Of a stretch of 64,000 nt of DNA, positions 52,626-62,456 are shown one piece after another. Origin of the DNA: an uncultured Atopobiaceae bacterium. Its GTDB lineage: Bacteria; Actinomycetota; Coriobacteriia; Coriobacteriales; Atopobiaceae. Under the pieces are notes generated by a model. That model was not told where the DNA came from. It saw only the letters and a list, made by a program, of their open reading frames with translations, and ran no database searches. The DNA lies in NCBI GenBank assembly GCA_944320385.1, contig CALUHH010000007.1, positions 1 through 64,000 of the forward strand, written 5' to 3'. The translations under genes were made by a program, and so were the position numbers. How positions within the stretch are numbered: the first letter of the stretch is position 1; each line of letters starts with the position of its first letter.

Positions 52626-54130
52626 AGAAGCTCGCCGAGGTCCTCAAGGACTGGGAGGCCGTGATCGGCCTCGAGGTCCACACCGAGCTCACCACGCTTG
52701 AGACAAAGATGTTCTGCAACTGCCGCCTCTCCCACGACGACCCGCCCAACACCAACGTCTGCCCCGTGTGCCTGGGCATGCCGGGCGCCCTGCCCGTCCC
52801 CAACGAGAAGGCCATCGAGTCGATCGTCATGGCGGGCCTGGCCACCAACTGCCAGATCATGCGCCACTCCATGTTCTACCGGAAGCACTACTTCTACCCG
52901 GATATGGCCAAGAACTTCCAGACCACGCAGGGGCCGGTGGCCTTCTGCATGCACGGCCACCTGGACCTCGAGGTCTCCGGGGCCGGAGCCAAGGAGCGCC
53001 CGGACGCCACGGTCGAGAAGGACGCCGACGGCGGCTACGTCGCGCCCATCCGGATCCTGCGCATCCACATGGAGGAGGACGCCGCCAAGATGGTGCACGT
53101 GGGCGGCGAGGAGGGCCGCATCACCGCGGCGACCGAGTCCCTCATCGACTACAACCGCTGCGGCACGCCGCTCATCGAGCTCGTCACCGAGCCCGACCTG
53201 CGCACGCCCGAGGAGGCGCGCCTCTTCATGGAGAAGCTGCGCCAGACGTTCCTCACGCTCGGCATCTCCGACTGCTCGCTCGAGAGCGGCTCGATGCGCT
53301 GCGACGGCAACATATCGCTGCGCCGCCGCGGCGCCACGGAGTTTGGCACCAAGACGGAGATGAAGAACATCAACTCGTTCAAGAGCCTCCACGACGCGCT
53401 CGAGTACGAGATCTGCCGCCAGGCCGAGGTGCTCGAGGAGGGCGGCATCGTCTACCAGGAGACGCGCCACTGGGAGCCCAGCCGCCGCCGCACCGTGGTC
53501 ATGCGCGTCAAGGAGACCGCGGACGACTACCGCCTCTTCCCGGACCCCGACCTCGCGCCCTTCGACCTCACCGACGAGTTCATCGACCGCTGCCGCGCGC
53601 GCATCCCCGAGCTGCCCGATGCCAAGCGCGATCGCTACGTCGCCGACTACGGCCTCAAGCGCGCCGACGCCGCCCAGCTCGCCGGCGACCCCAAGGTGGC
53701 AGCCTTCTTCGAGGAGGCTCTCGAGGGCGTGGGCGAGAAGGTCGTGGGCACGCTGGCCAACGTCATGGTCAACCTCGTGCCGAGCTACGACGCGCTCACC
53801 GTGGGGCAGGTCCGCGGCATCGCCGGTCTTCTCGCCGAGGATGCGCTCACGTTTGCGCAGGCGCGCGAGGTGCTCGATGCGATCAACGGCACCGACGAGG
53901 ACGCGGTCGCCTACGTGGACGCCCACGGCATGCGCCAGTCCACCGACGAGGGCGCGCTCGGCGCCATCGTGGACGAGGTGCTCGGCCGCTGCGCCGACCA
54001 GGTCCAGCAGTACCGCGACGGCAACAAGAAGGTGCTCGGGTTCCTCGTGGGCCAGTGCATGAAGGCGGCAAAGGGCTCCGGCAACCCCAAGGCCTTCAAC
54101 AAGATGCTCGCCGAGAAGCTCGAGGGGTAG
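52622..54130 (+). CDS. gatB: Aspartyl/glutamyl-tRNA amidotransferase subunit B
   Basis: 502 residues. VIGLEVHTEL, the Zn-site cysteines in FCNC and CPVCLGMPGALPVPN, RKHYFYPDMAKNFQ and the C-terminal YqeY-like tail (GFLVGQCMKAAKGSGNPKAFNKMLAEKL) are present. Presence of gatCAB implies at least one of GlnRS or AsnRS is replaced by the indirect route. Followed by a strong terminator. Confidence 0.97.
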   Translation: MKKLAEVLKDWEAVIGLEVHTELTTLETKMFCNCRLSHDDPPNTNVCPVCLGMPGALPVPNEKAIESIVMAGLATNCQIMRHSMFYRKHYFYPDMAKNFQTTQGPVAFCMHGHLDLEVSGAGAKERPDATVEKDADGGYVAPIRILRIHMEEDAAKMVHVGGEEGRITAATESLIDYNRCGTPLIELVTEPDLRTPEEARLFMEKLRQTFLTLGISDCSLESGSMRCDGNISLRRRGATEFGTKTEMKNINSFKSLHDALEYEICRQAEVLEEGGIVYQETRHWEPSRRRTVVMRVKETADDYRLFPDPDLAPFDLTDEFIDRCRARIPELPDAKRDRYVADYGLKRADAAQLAGDPKVAAFFEEALEGVGEKVVGTLANVMVNLVPSYDALTVGQVRGIAGLLAEDALTFAQAREVLDAINGTDEDAVAYVDAHGMRQSTDEGALGAIVDEVLGRCADQVQQYRDGNKKVLGFLVGQCMKAAKGSGNPKAFNKMLAEKLEG

Positions 54131-54132
54131 AC

Positions 54133-54222
54133 GCCCCAAAACGACGGCGCCCCGCCTTGCACGCAGGACTGCGCTTCGCGAAAGATCCTGCTCAGCAAGG
54201 CGGGGCGCCGCCGTTTTGGGGC
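54133..54222 (+). terminator. 28-bp inverted repeat after gatB
   Basis: 54133-54160 (GCCCCAAAACGACGGCGCCC..) pairs with 54195-54222 at 27 of 28 positions. A long loop with CGCTTCGCG. Terminator-like, without a T tract. Confidence 0.75.
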
Positions 54223-54247
54223 GGCCTCTCGTTCGTCGCGAGGCGCC

Positions 54248-54307
54248 GATAAGGGGCCGGTTGTGGACGGTTTCGAGGCAAAAAGTGACCATAACTGGCC
54301 CGTAATT
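54248..54307. repeat. Single ATAACGGGCCGG-family hairpin
   Basis: GATAAGGGGCCGGTTGTGGACGG..AGTGACCATAACTGGCCCGTAATT is a diverged copy of the units at 17866-18136. It ends about 55 nt before the YitT gene. Confidence 0.75.
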
Positions 54308-54362
54308 CTCGGCTGCGCGGGCGTCCCAACCTGATAGACTGCCGACTCCGAAGGGGCAGGGC

Positions 54363-55325
54363 GTGCCGGAGGGGGCAGCGGTGGACGAGCAGATCGAGGC
54401 GGCGGTCGAGCCGGTCTCAGAGGTCGTGAGCGAGGACGAGGCGCAGCGTGCCGAGCGGCTCTCAAAGAAGCGCATGGCCTACAGCTTCCCGCAGTTCTTT
54501 GGCCTGCTCAACGTGGGCCTCATCCTCACGGCCGTGGCGCTCGTGCTCTTCAAGACCCCCAACCACCTGGCCTTCGGCGGCACCACGGGCTTTGCCATCC
54601 TGTTCAACGCGGCGATCCCGGCCCTGCCCGTCTCCGTCTACATGTGGATCATGAACGCGGTGCTCGTGCTCCTGGGTCTTATCTTCCTGGACCGCAAGGC
54701 GGTGCTGTGGAGCGCGTTCGCGTCGTTTGCGCTCTCGGGCTACACGTCGCTCTTCGAGTGGCTGTTCCCCGTGAGCCAGTCCATCACCGGCGACCTCTGG
54801 CTCGACGTCTGCTTTGCCGTGCTGCTGCCGGCCGTGGGCTCGGCCATCGTCTTTGACATCGGCGCGTCCACCGGCGGCACGGACATCCTTGCCATGATCT
54901 TGCGCAAGCGCACCGACATCGAGATCGGCAAGGCGCTCTTCGCCGTGGACGTGGCCGTCGTGGTGGCGGCGATCAGCATCTTCGGCGCGCGCGTGGGCCT
55001 CTACTGCGTGCTCGCGCTCATCGGCAAGACCTTCGTGGTCGACGGCTTCATCGAGTCCATCCGTCAGCGCAAGGTCTGCCAGGTCATCTGCGACCACCCG
55101 CGCGACGTGGAGGAGTTCATCGTCAAGAAGCTCGGCCGCACCGCCACGCTGCAGTTTGGCTGGGGAGCGTACTCCGGCAAGCGCGTGGTCATCCTCACGA
55201 GCGTGCTGTCGCGCCGCGAGGCCATGAAGCTGCGCCTCTTTGTGCGCGCCACCGACCCGGGCGCCTTCATCACGATCACCAGCAGCTCCGAGATCATCGG
55301 GCGCGGCTTCCGCGGCGTCAACTAG
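54363..55325 (+). CDS. YitT family membrane protein
   Basis: 320 residues. Start GTG 54363 (AAGGGG) or GTG 54381 (GGAGGGGG); I could not separate them. After an acidic N-terminus come about five transmembrane helices with FGGTTGFAILFN, then FDIGASTGGTDILAMILRK, a family hallmark, and a C-terminal DUF2179 domain (VCQVICDHPRDVEEFIVKKLGRTATLQFGWGAYSG). Function of YitT proteins is not established. Confidence 0.9.
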   Translation: MPEGAAVDEQIEAAVEPVSEVVSEDEAQRAERLSKKRMAYSFPQFFGLLNVGLILTAVALVLFKTPNHLAFGGTTGFAILFNAAIPALPVSVYMWIMNAVLVLLGLIFLDRKAVLWSAFASFALSGYTSLFEWLFPVSQSITGDLWLDVCFAVLLPAVGSAIVFDIGASTGGTDILAMILRKRTDIEIGKALFAVDVAVVVAAISIFGARVGLYCVLALIGKTFVVDGFIESIRQRKVCQVICDHPRDVEEFIVKKLGRTATLQFGWGAYSGKRVVILTSVLSRREAMKLRLFVRATDPGAFITITSSSEIIGRGFRGVN

Positions 55326-55383
55326 GGGGCGCGTGCCGCCTCCGCGCCTCGCCGGGCGCGTCCCGCCGAGCCCGCCCGCGCCT

Positions 55384-55479
55384 CGACTTTTGTACGAACA
55401 AAAGTTGGGGCGGCAAAGCATAAAATTACATATATCATCTAAGAGGATGTACGAGCCTATCGAGGTCGTACAAAAGTCG
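55384..55479. terminator. CGACTTTTGTACGA inverted repeat
   Basis: CGACTTTTGTACGA (55384-55397) is exactly complementary to 55466-55479; the left arm also folds on itself (CTTTTGT-ACGA-ACAAAAG). AT-rich interior. Lies between convergent genes; CGAGAAGGAC and GCGAGAAGAACC follow. Confidence 0.65.
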
Positions 55480-55553
55480 GACGAGAAGGACACTGGGCGA
55501 CGACGCCCCTGCTAGGCGAGAAGAACCTCGGCCCGCAGCAGCCCGCCGACTCG

Positions 55554-56204
55554 CTACTCCTTCGGGCCGTTCTTGGCCTCGTCGAGGTAGCTGTAGAGCG
55601 TGTACTTGGAGATGCCGAAGAACTTGCAGACCTTGGGGCCGGACTTCGTGATGAGGAACGCCCCCGTGTCGTTGAGGTAGCGGATCGCGCGGACCTTCTC
55701 CTCCTTGGTCATGAGCGCAACCGGCGTGCCCACGAGCTCCACGCTCTGCTCGATCAGATCGTCCAGGAGGTCGGCGACGCTGCGCACGATCGGCTCGGGC
55801 TCGCGGGGCGCGCTCGGCTCGGTTCCCACGACCTCGGCGATGGTGTCGCCCATGGCGCGCAGCAGCGTGATGTCGTAGTTGAGAGCGAAGATGCCCACCG
55901 CGCGTCCGCTCTCGTCGCGGATGAAGACGGTCGACGACTTGAGGATCTTGCCGTCCGCGGTCTTGGTGAGGTAGGCGAGGCGGTCCTCGAGCTGGGCGTC
56001 GCCGGCGTGCAGCGCCTCGAGCACCACGTGGCTGGGCCCGTCGCCCACCTTGCGGCCGGTCACGTGCCCGTTCTCGATGGCGACGATGGAGTGGCTGGGA
56101 TCTGCGCTCTCGAGGTCGTGCACCACGACCTCGCACCCGCTGCCAAACTGCAGGGCGAGCGCGTGGGCGAGTCGCTTGTAGAAGTCGAGCTGCTCTGGGC
56201 TCAT
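55554..56204 (-). CDS. YheO-like PAS/HTH transcriptional regulator
   Basis: 216 residues from the ATG giving MSPEQLDFYKRLAHALALQFG, with GAGGAG upstream. The N-terminal YheO PAS-like domain (VVVHDLESADPSHSIVAIENGHVTGR, SSTVFIRDESGRAVGIFALNYD) is followed by a C-terminal HTH (GAFLITKSGPKVCKFFGISKYTLYSYLDEAK). Divergent from the purine permease and catabolic genes, which it probably regulates in response to a purine-type ligand. Confidence 0.88.
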   Translation of the reverse strand: MSPEQLDFYKRLAHALALQFGSGCEVVVHDLESADPSHSIVAIENGHVTGRKVGDGPSHVVLEALHAGDAQLEDRLAYLTKTADGKILKSSTVFIRDESGRAVGIFALNYDITLLRAMGDTIAEVVGTEPSAPREPEPIVRSVADLLDDLIEQSVELVGTPVALMTKEEKVRAIRYLNDTGAFLITKSGPKVCKFFGISKYTLYSYLDEAKNGPKE

Positions 56205-56408
56205 GTGGTTCTCCTCGGGGCGTCGAGCGCGGCAGGGTCGGGGCATCCTGTGCCCGCGCGCATGAAAATATGTCAGGCGCGGTCGGCTGTCAGGCGGCTC
56301 GGGGGGCACCGTGCACTTGTTCCGCTATCGCGTTATAGCATATCGAGACTAACGAAAAAAGTGCTCAGAGGCCAAATCGCCAACCGCTCACGCCCCTCAA
56401 CCTACCGT

Positions 56409-56443
56409 CTAACAGATTTTTATTAAAGCAGACAAATTGTTAG
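56409..56443. promoter_or_regulatory. CTAACA-n23-TGTTAG dyad in the purine promoter region
   Basis: CTAACA (56409-56414) and TGTTAG (56438-56443) are complementary and flank an AT-rich stretch with ATTTTTATTAAAG in a 293-bp divergent gap. It could be the regulator's operator or the permease promoter. The gap holds no gene. Confidence 0.4.
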
Positions 56444-56497
56444 CCACGCCGCGCAATACTATCGAAACATAGTCGCATCATCGTGGAGAGGACGATC

Positions 56498-57904
56498 ATG
56501 TCGAAGGCCAAGGCGCAGACCGCAGAGGTCAAGGAGGCGCACGACTACCTGTTCCAGCGTGAGGGGATGCCGCCCGTCGGCGACATGATCCCCTGTGCGC
56601 TCCAGCACGTGCTGGCGTCGTTCGCCGGCATCATCACCCCGGCAATCCTCATCGCCGCGACGTTTGACTTCACGACGCAGCAGCGCACCGACATCATCCA
56701 GGTGGCGCTGATTCTCTCCGCCATCGACACGGCCCTGCAGGCCTTCGCGCCGTTCCGCCGCATCGGCGGCAACCTGCCCATCGTCATGGGCGTCTCGTTT
56801 GCGTTCCTGCCGGCGCTGCAGGCCATGGGCGCCACGTTCTCCTTTGGGTCGCTGCTCGGCGGCGAGATCGTGGGCGGCGTCGCGGCCATCCTGTTTGGCG
56901 TCTTCTACGGCAAGCTCAAGCAGTTCTTCCCGCCGGTGGTCACGGGCACGGTGATCTTCACGATCGGCGTGTCGCTGTACCCCACCGCCATCAAGTACAT
57001 GGCGGGCGGCGAGGGCACAGACCTCTGGGGCACCCCGCAGGCCTGGTGCGTGGCGCTCGTCACGTTCGCCGTGGTCTTTGGCCTCAACAACTTCGCCAAG
57101 GGCACGCTCAAGCTCGGCAGCGTCTTCTTCGGTATGATCGCCGGCATCATCGTGTCCGCCCCGTTCGGCATGCTCGACTTCTCCGCCGTGGGCTCCGCCG
57201 GCGTCTTCGCCTTCCCCAAGATCATGCCGTACGCGATCGAGTTCCACCCCGAGGTCTGCATCACGCTCGCCGTGGTCTACCCGATGGTCGCCATCCAGGT
57301 CATCGGCGACGTCTCGGCCGCGTGCCTGGGCTCCATGGACCGCATGCCCACCGAGCGCGAGCTCTCGGGCGCCATCGTCTCCCAGGGCTGCACGTCGCTC
57401 GTCTCCGCCTTCATCGGCGGCCTGCCCACCTCCGCGCTCGGCCAGAACGTGGGCATCATCTGCTCCAACAAGGTCGTCAACAGGTGGGTCTTCGTGATCG
57501 TGGCGGTGGTCTTTGCCGCTGCCGGCCTGCTCCCGCAGCTCTCGGCGCTGCTCACGGCCATCCCGCAGCCCGTCATCGGCGGCGCCACCGTGGGCGTGTT
57601 CGGCACCATCACCATGAACGGCGTCCGCATGTTCACCAAGGACGGCCTCACGCCGCGCACCACCACCATCGTGGGCACCTCCGTCGTGTTTGGTCTGGGC
57701 ATCTGGATGGCGACCGGGTGCCTCGCCGGCCCCGGCATGCCCTCCTGGGTGACCACCGTCATCGGCTCCAACGCCATCACCCCGGCCGCCCTCATGGCGA
57801 TCCTGCTCAACCTCATCCTGCCCGCCGACCCGCCGCACGAGATCCGCGCCGCGGCGACCAAGGAGCAGGCTGTCGCCAAGGTCATGCCCGCAAGCAAGGA
57901 GTAG
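56498..57904 (+). CDS. NCS2-family purine/uracil permease
   Basis: 468 residues from ATG 56498 (GGAGAGG site). GDMIPCALQHVLASFAGIITPAILIAATF is the start of the family, QVIGDVSAACLG and GGLPTSALGQNVGIICSNKVVNRWV (read in parts) hold the substrate-binding helices. Xanthine or urate is the most likely substrate given the genes that follow. Confidence 0.92.
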   Translation: MSKAKAQTAEVKEAHDYLFQREGMPPVGDMIPCALQHVLASFAGIITPAILIAATFDFTTQQRTDIIQVALILSAIDTALQAFAPFRRIGGNLPIVMGVSFAFLPALQAMGATFSFGSLLGGEIVGGVAAILFGVFYGKLKQFFPPVVTGTVIFTIGVSLYPTAIKYMAGGEGTDLWGTPQAWCVALVTFAVVFGLNNFAKGTLKLGSVFFGMIAGIIVSAPFGMLDFSAVGSAGVFAFPKIMPYAIEFHPEVCITLAVVYPMVAIQVIGDVSAACLGSMDRMPTERELSGAIVSQGCTSLVSAFIGGLPTSALGQNVGIICSNKVVNRWVFVIVAVVFAAAGLLPQLSALLTAIPQPVIGGATVGVFGTITMNGVRMFTKDGLTPRTTTIVGTSVVFGLGIWMATGCLAGPGMPSWVTTVIGSNAITPAALMAILLNLILPADPPHEIRAAATKEQAVAKVMPASKE

Positions 57905-57918
57905 GTCCTTCTCGCCCG

Positions 57919-57988
57919 TCAATTGGGGACAGTCCCCAATTAACACAAAAGATTTATGTTAATTGGGGACTGTCCCCAATTAACAGAC
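57919..57988. repeat. Paired TTGGGGACAGTCCCCAA dyads
   Basis: TCAATTGGGGACAG..AACACAAAAGATTTATGTT..CTGTCCCCAATTAACAGAC lies between the permease and SsnA genes. The interior is similar to those at 31910 and 43739. Confidence 0.85.
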
Positions 57989-57999
57989 AGGAGACAGAC

Positions 58000-59343
58000 A
58001 TGCTGCTCGTCACCAACGGTCGCGTCATCACGCGCGACGCTGACAACGCCTACCTCGAGGACGGCGCCGTCGCCATCGATGGCGAGAAGATCGCCGAGGT
58101 CGGGCCCGCTGCCGCGCTGGCCGAGAAGTACCCGGGCGCCGAGGTCGTGGACGCCCGCGGCGGCGTCATCATGCCGGGCCTGGTGAACTGTCACACCCAC
58201 ATCTACTCCGGCCTGGCCCGCGGCCTGTCCATCAAGGGCTGCAACCCCACCAACTTCCTCGAGAACCTCGAGCAGCAGTGGTGGAAGATCGACGACAACC
58301 TCACGCTCGACGGCACCCGCGCGAGCGCCTACGCCACCGTGCTGGACAGCCTCCGCGACGGCGTGACCACGATCTTCGACCACCACGCGAGCTTCTGCGA
58401 GATCCCCGGCTCCCTCTTTGCCATCAAGGACGTCTGCGAGGAGACCGGCATCCGCGCGTGCCTGTGCTACGAGACCTCCGACCGCCGCGGCGACGAGAAG
58501 CGCGACCAGGCCATCGCCGAGAACGCCGAGTTCGCGCAGTGGGCCGCCCAGCAGGACTCCGGCATGATCGCCGCGATGTTCGGCGGCCACGCCACCTTCA
58601 CGCTCTCCGACGAGACGATGGACAAGATGGCCGAGGCCAACAATGGCCTCACCGGTTTCCACATTCATGTCTGCGAGGGCATGAACGACGTCTGGGACTC
58701 CCGCCAGAACCGCGGCGGCATCTTGCCGATCGAGCGCCTGCTGCAGCACGACCTCCTGGGCCCGCGCACGATGCTCGGCCACTGCATCCACGTCACGCCC
58801 GCCGAGATGGACATCATCAAGGAGACCGGCGCCCACATCGTCAACAACCCCGAGTCCAACATGGGCAACGCCGTGGGCTGCGCGCCGGTGCTCGAGTTCT
58901 TCCGCCGCGGCATCCCCGTGCACATGGGCACCGACGCCTACACGCACGACATGCTCGAGAGCCTCAAGGTCTTCCTCATCATCCAGCGCCACAACGCGGC
59001 CATGCCCAACGTGGGCTGGGTCGAGGCCATGACGATGCTCTTCCAGAACAACCCCGCCATGGCGAGCGCCTACTTCGGGCGCGAGGTCGGCGTCCTCAAG
59101 CCGGGCGCCGCGGCCGACGTCATCGTGATGGACTACCCGGTCTTCACCCCGTTCTCCGACGAGAACATCGACGGCCACATGCTCTTCGGCATGATGGGCA
59201 AGAACTGCCGCACCACGATCGTCAACGGCAAGGTGCTCTACAAGGACCGCGAGTTCGTGGCCTTCGACGAGGAGCGCATCAACGCCTGGACCCTCGAGCA
59301 GTCAAAGAAGCTCTGGGGCACGCTCAACGAGCGCACGTACTAG
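58000..59343 (+). CDS. ssnA: Putative aminohydrolase SsnA
   Basis: 447 residues from ATG 58000 (AGGAGAC site). Amidohydrolase fold with metal ligands in NCHTHIYSGLARG, later His residues in GHCIHVTPAEMD and Asp in HMGTDAYTHDM. Family close to cytosine/guanine deaminases. In E. coli, ssnA sits with ygfK and xdhD; a role in purine or other N-heterocycle breakdown is inferred. Confidence 0.9.
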   Translation: MLLVTNGRVITRDADNAYLEDGAVAIDGEKIAEVGPAAALAEKYPGAEVVDARGGVIMPGLVNCHTHIYSGLARGLSIKGCNPTNFLENLEQQWWKIDDNLTLDGTRASAYATVLDSLRDGVTTIFDHHASFCEIPGSLFAIKDVCEETGIRACLCYETSDRRGDEKRDQAIAENAEFAQWAAQQDSGMIAAMFGGHATFTLSDETMDKMAEANNGLTGFHIHVCEGMNDVWDSRQNRGGILPIERLLQHDLLGPRTMLGHCIHVTPAEMDIIKETGAHIVNNPESNMGNAVGCAPVLEFFRRGIPVHMGTDAYTHDMLESLKVFLIIQRHNAAMPNVGWVEAMTMLFQNNPAMASAYFGREVGVLKPGAAADVIVMDYPVFTPFSDENIDGHMLFGMMGKNCRTTIVNGKVLYKDREFVAFDEERINAWTLEQSKKLWGTLNERTY

Positions 59344-59410
59344 GAACAGACGGCCTCCGCGGGGCCGATCGTCACCCAATCGCCGGCGCGCGGTCTCGCC
59401 GGCGGGCCAA

Positions 59411-59444
59411 ATGATTCAAAAGGGGTCTGTCCCCTTTTGAATCA
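59411..59444. repeat. AAAAGGGGTCTGTCCCCTTTT dyad
   Basis: TGATTCAAAAGGGG-TCTG-TCCCCTTTTGAATCA ends 6 nt before the ribosome site of ygfK (GGAGAGGAG). Same family as the sufD inverted repeat. Confidence 0.8.
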
Positions 59445-59459
59445 CGGAGAGGAGCAGCA

Positions 59460-62456
59460 ATGAGCGACGTCATGAGGCCGATCCCGTTCGCGCAGGTAAT
59501 GGACTGGATCCTGACCGAGCACGACACGCAGGCCAGCATCTTCGGCGTGCGCAAGGCCTACGTCCACGAGGGCGGCGCCGAGCCCATCTTTGCCGAGAAG
59601 ATCGAGACCCCCTTTGGCCCGGCCGCCGGCCCCAACACCCAGCTGGCGCAGAACATCGTGGCCTCCTACGTGGCGGGCTCGCGCTTCTTCGAGCTCAAGA
59701 CCGTCCAGATCATGGACGGCGAGGAGCTCTCCGCCTGCGTGAACAAGCCCTGCATCGTGGCCGAGGACGAGTGCTACAACTGCGAGTGGTCCACCGAGCT
59801 CACGGTCCCGCAGGCCTTTGCCGAGTACGTCAAGGCCTGGTGGGCCTGCAAGCTCATCGCCCGCGAGTACGGCCTCGGCGACCCCGACGGCTTCGTCTTC
59901 AACATGTCCGTGGGCTACAGCCTCGAGGGCATCAAGTCCGAGAAGGTCGACAAGTACATCGAGGGCATGAAGGACGCCTCCGGCACCGAGGTCTGGGCCG
60001 AGTGCCGCGACTGGGCCCTCGCCAACCTCGACCGCTTCGCCAACGTGGACGCCGACTTCGTCAACTCGGTCTCCCCGCAGGTCTCCAACTCCGTCACCGA
60101 GTCCACGCTCCACGGCTGCCCGCCCGACGAGATCGAGCGCATCGCCACCTACCTCATCACCGAGAAGGGCGTGAACACCTACATCAAGTGCAACCCGACG
60201 CTGCTGGGCTACGACTTCGCCCGCGGCCGCCTCAACGAGCTGGGCTTTGACTACATCGTCTTCGACGACACGCACTTCCGCGAGGACCTGCAGTGGGCCG
60301 ACGCCGTTCCGATGTTCGAGCGCCTGATCAAGCTCTGCGCCGAGAAGGGCCTCGCCTTCGGCGTCAAGCTCACCAACACGTTCCCGGTTGACGTGACTCG
60401 CGGCGAGCTGCCGAGCGAGGAGATGTACATGTCCGGTCGCTCGCTGTTCCCGCTCACGATCGAGCTTGCGCGCCGCATCGCCCGCCAGTTCGACGGCCGC
60501 CTGCGCATCTCCTACTCCGGCGGCGCCGACGCCCGCAACATCCGCGAGCTCTACGCGGCGGGCATCTGGCCGATCACCATGGCGACCAACGTCCTCAAGC
60601 CCGGCGGCTACGAGCGCTTCTTCCAGATCGCCGGTCTTCTCGCCGGCGAGAAGCGCTCCGAGGTCGTGGACGTTGACGCCGTGACCGAGCTCGCCGCCCG
60701 CGTGGCCTCCGGCAAGGACTACCAGAAGCCCATCAAGCCGGCCAAGCCCCACAAGATCGACGCCGAGCTGCCGCTCATGAGCTGCTTCACGGCGCCCTGC
60801 CGCACCGGCTGCCCCATCAGCCAGGACATCCCGGCCTACCTCTCCCGCGTTGACGAGGGCAAGTTCGCGGAGGCCCTGCGCATCATCGTCGAGAAGAACG
60901 CGCTGCCGCACATCACCGGCAACCTCTGCCCGCACCCCTGCGGCGCCAAGTGCGAGCGCGCCTTCTACGAGCCCGACGGAGCGCGCATCCGCGGCCACAA
61001 GCTCGACGCGGCCCGCGGCGGCTTCGACGAGGTCCTGCGCGAGCTCAAGGCCACCCCGGTGGCGCCGGTCCCGGGCGCCGCGGGCAAGAACGTCGCCGTC
61101 ATCGGCGGCGGCCCGGCCGGCCTCGCCACGGCGTTCTTCCTCACGCGCGCGGGCGCCGAGGTCACGATCTTCGAGCGCACCAGCGCCCTCGGCGGCGTCG
61201 CGCGCCACATCATCCCCGAGTTCCGCATCTCCCACGATGACATCGACCGTGACGTCGAGCTCTGCCTCGCCTTTGGCGCCAAGGCCGTGCTCGGCCGCGA
61301 GGTCTCGAGCGTGCAGGCGCTTCTCGACGAGGGCTTCACCGACGTCGTGGTGGCCACCGGCGCGTGGGCGCCCGGCAAGGTGGGCCTCAAGGCCGGCGAG
61401 GAGATCGACGTCCTGGAGTTCCTCGAGGCCGCCAAGGCAGGCGAGCCCCTGGAGCTGGGCACCGACGTCGTGATCGTGGGCGCCGGCAACACCGCCATGG
61501 ACGCCGCGCGCGTGGCCAAGCGCGCCGCGGGCGTGCAGAACGTGCGCATCGTCTACCGCCGCACCAAGAAGGAGATGCCGGCGGACGAGGAGGAGCTGCA
61601 GCTGGCGTGCGAGGAGGGCGTCGAGCTCTGCGAGCTCCTGGCCCCGATCGGCGTGGCCGACGGCAAGCTGGCCTGCGAGGTCATGCGCCTCGGCGAGCCC
61701 GACGAGTCCGGCCGCCGTCGCCCCGAGGGCACCGGCGAGACCGTGCAGGTGCCCGCCACCGCCGTGATCTGCGCGGTGGGCGAGCAGATCGAGCGCGGCC
61801 TGTACGAGGGCGCGGGCGTGGAGCTTGACCGCCGCGGCCGCCCGGCCGGCACCGCCACCGGCGTGGACCACGTCTGGGCCGCCGGCGACTGCCGCCGCGG
61901 GCCGGCAACCTTCGTCGAGGCCATCGCCGACGCGCAGGCCGTGGCGCGCGCCATGGTGGGCGTTGACTTCAACGCCTACGCCGATAAGAACGTGCGTGCC
62001 GACAAGTACGACGCGATCATGGGCCGCAAGGGCGACATCTGCCTCGACGTTGCAGGCTGCAAGACGAGCCGCTGCCTGGGCTGCGCCACCGTCTGCGAGG
62101 TCTGCTGCGACGTCTGCCCCAACCGCGCCAACGTGGCCATCAAGGTCCCGGGCCTCGCCCAGCAGCAGGTCGTCCACGTGGACGGCATGTGCAACGAGTG
62201 CGGCAACTGCGCCGTCTTCTGCCCGTGGAGCGGACGGCCGTACAAGGACAAGCTCACGCTCTTCTGGAGCGCCGAGGACATGGACGCGAGCGAGAACCGC
62301 GGCTTCCTGCCGCTGCCGGACGGCACGTTCCGCGTGCGCCTCGCCGGCGGCGAGGGCATCTATGACGTGCGCGACGCCGCGTGCGGCCTGCCCGAGGACG
62401 TGCGCCTCACCATCTGCGCAGTCTGCGACGACTACGCCTACCTGCTCGCCAAATGA
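59460..62456 (+). CDS. ygfK: Putative selenate reductase-type flavoprotein YgfK
   Basis: 998 residues. Residues about 1-430 form a dihydroorotate dehydrogenase-like barrel (PFGPAAGPNTQLAQNIVASY). Next is a GltD-like region: Cys-rich CFTAPCRTGCPISQDIPAYL and CPHPCGAKCERAF, then FAD motif VIGGGPAGLATAFFL and NAD(P) motif IVGAGNTAMDAARVAKR. The C-terminus has further Cys clusters (CLGCATVCEVCCDVCPNRA, CNECGNCAVFCP). It probably shuttles electrons for the molybdenum hydroxylase. The stop codon lies inside a dyad. Confidence 0.93.
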   Translation: MSDVMRPIPFAQVMDWILTEHDTQASIFGVRKAYVHEGGAEPIFAEKIETPFGPAAGPNTQLAQNIVASYVAGSRFFELKTVQIMDGEELSACVNKPCIVAEDECYNCEWSTELTVPQAFAEYVKAWWACKLIAREYGLGDPDGFVFNMSVGYSLEGIKSEKVDKYIEGMKDASGTEVWAECRDWALANLDRFANVDADFVNSVSPQVSNSVTESTLHGCPPDEIERIATYLITEKGVNTYIKCNPTLLGYDFARGRLNELGFDYIVFDDTHFREDLQWADAVPMFERLIKLCAEKGLAFGVKLTNTFPVDVTRGELPSEEMYMSGRSLFPLTIELARRIARQFDGRLRISYSGGADARNIRELYAAGIWPITMATNVLKPGGYERFFQIAGLLAGEKRSEVVDVDAVTELAARVASGKDYQKPIKPAKPHKIDAELPLMSCFTAPCRTGCPISQDIPAYLSRVDEGKFAEALRIIVEKNALPHITGNLCPHPCGAKCERAFYEPDGARIRGHKLDAARGGFDEVLRELKATPVAPVPGAAGKNVAVIGGGPAGLATAFFLTRAGAEVTIFERTSALGGVARHIIPEFRISHDDIDRDVELCLAFGAKAVLGREVSSVQALLDEGFTDVVVATGAWAPGKVGLKAGEEIDVLEFLEAAKAGEPLELGTDVVIVGAGNTAMDAARVAKRAAGVQNVRIVYRRTKKEMPADEEELQLACEEGVELCELLAPIGVADGKLACEVMRLGEPDESGRRRPEGTGETVQVPATAVICAVGEQIERGLYEGAGVELDRRGRPAGTATGVDHVWAAGDCRRGPATFVEAIADAQAVARAMVGVDFNAYADKNVRADKYDAIMGRKGDICLDVAGCKTSRCLGCATVCEVCCDVCPNRANVAIKVPGLAQQQVVHVDGMCNECGNCAVFCPWSGRPYKDKLTLFWSAEDMDASENRGFLPLPDGTFRVRLAGGEGIYDVRDAACGLPEDVRLTICAVCDDYAYLLAK

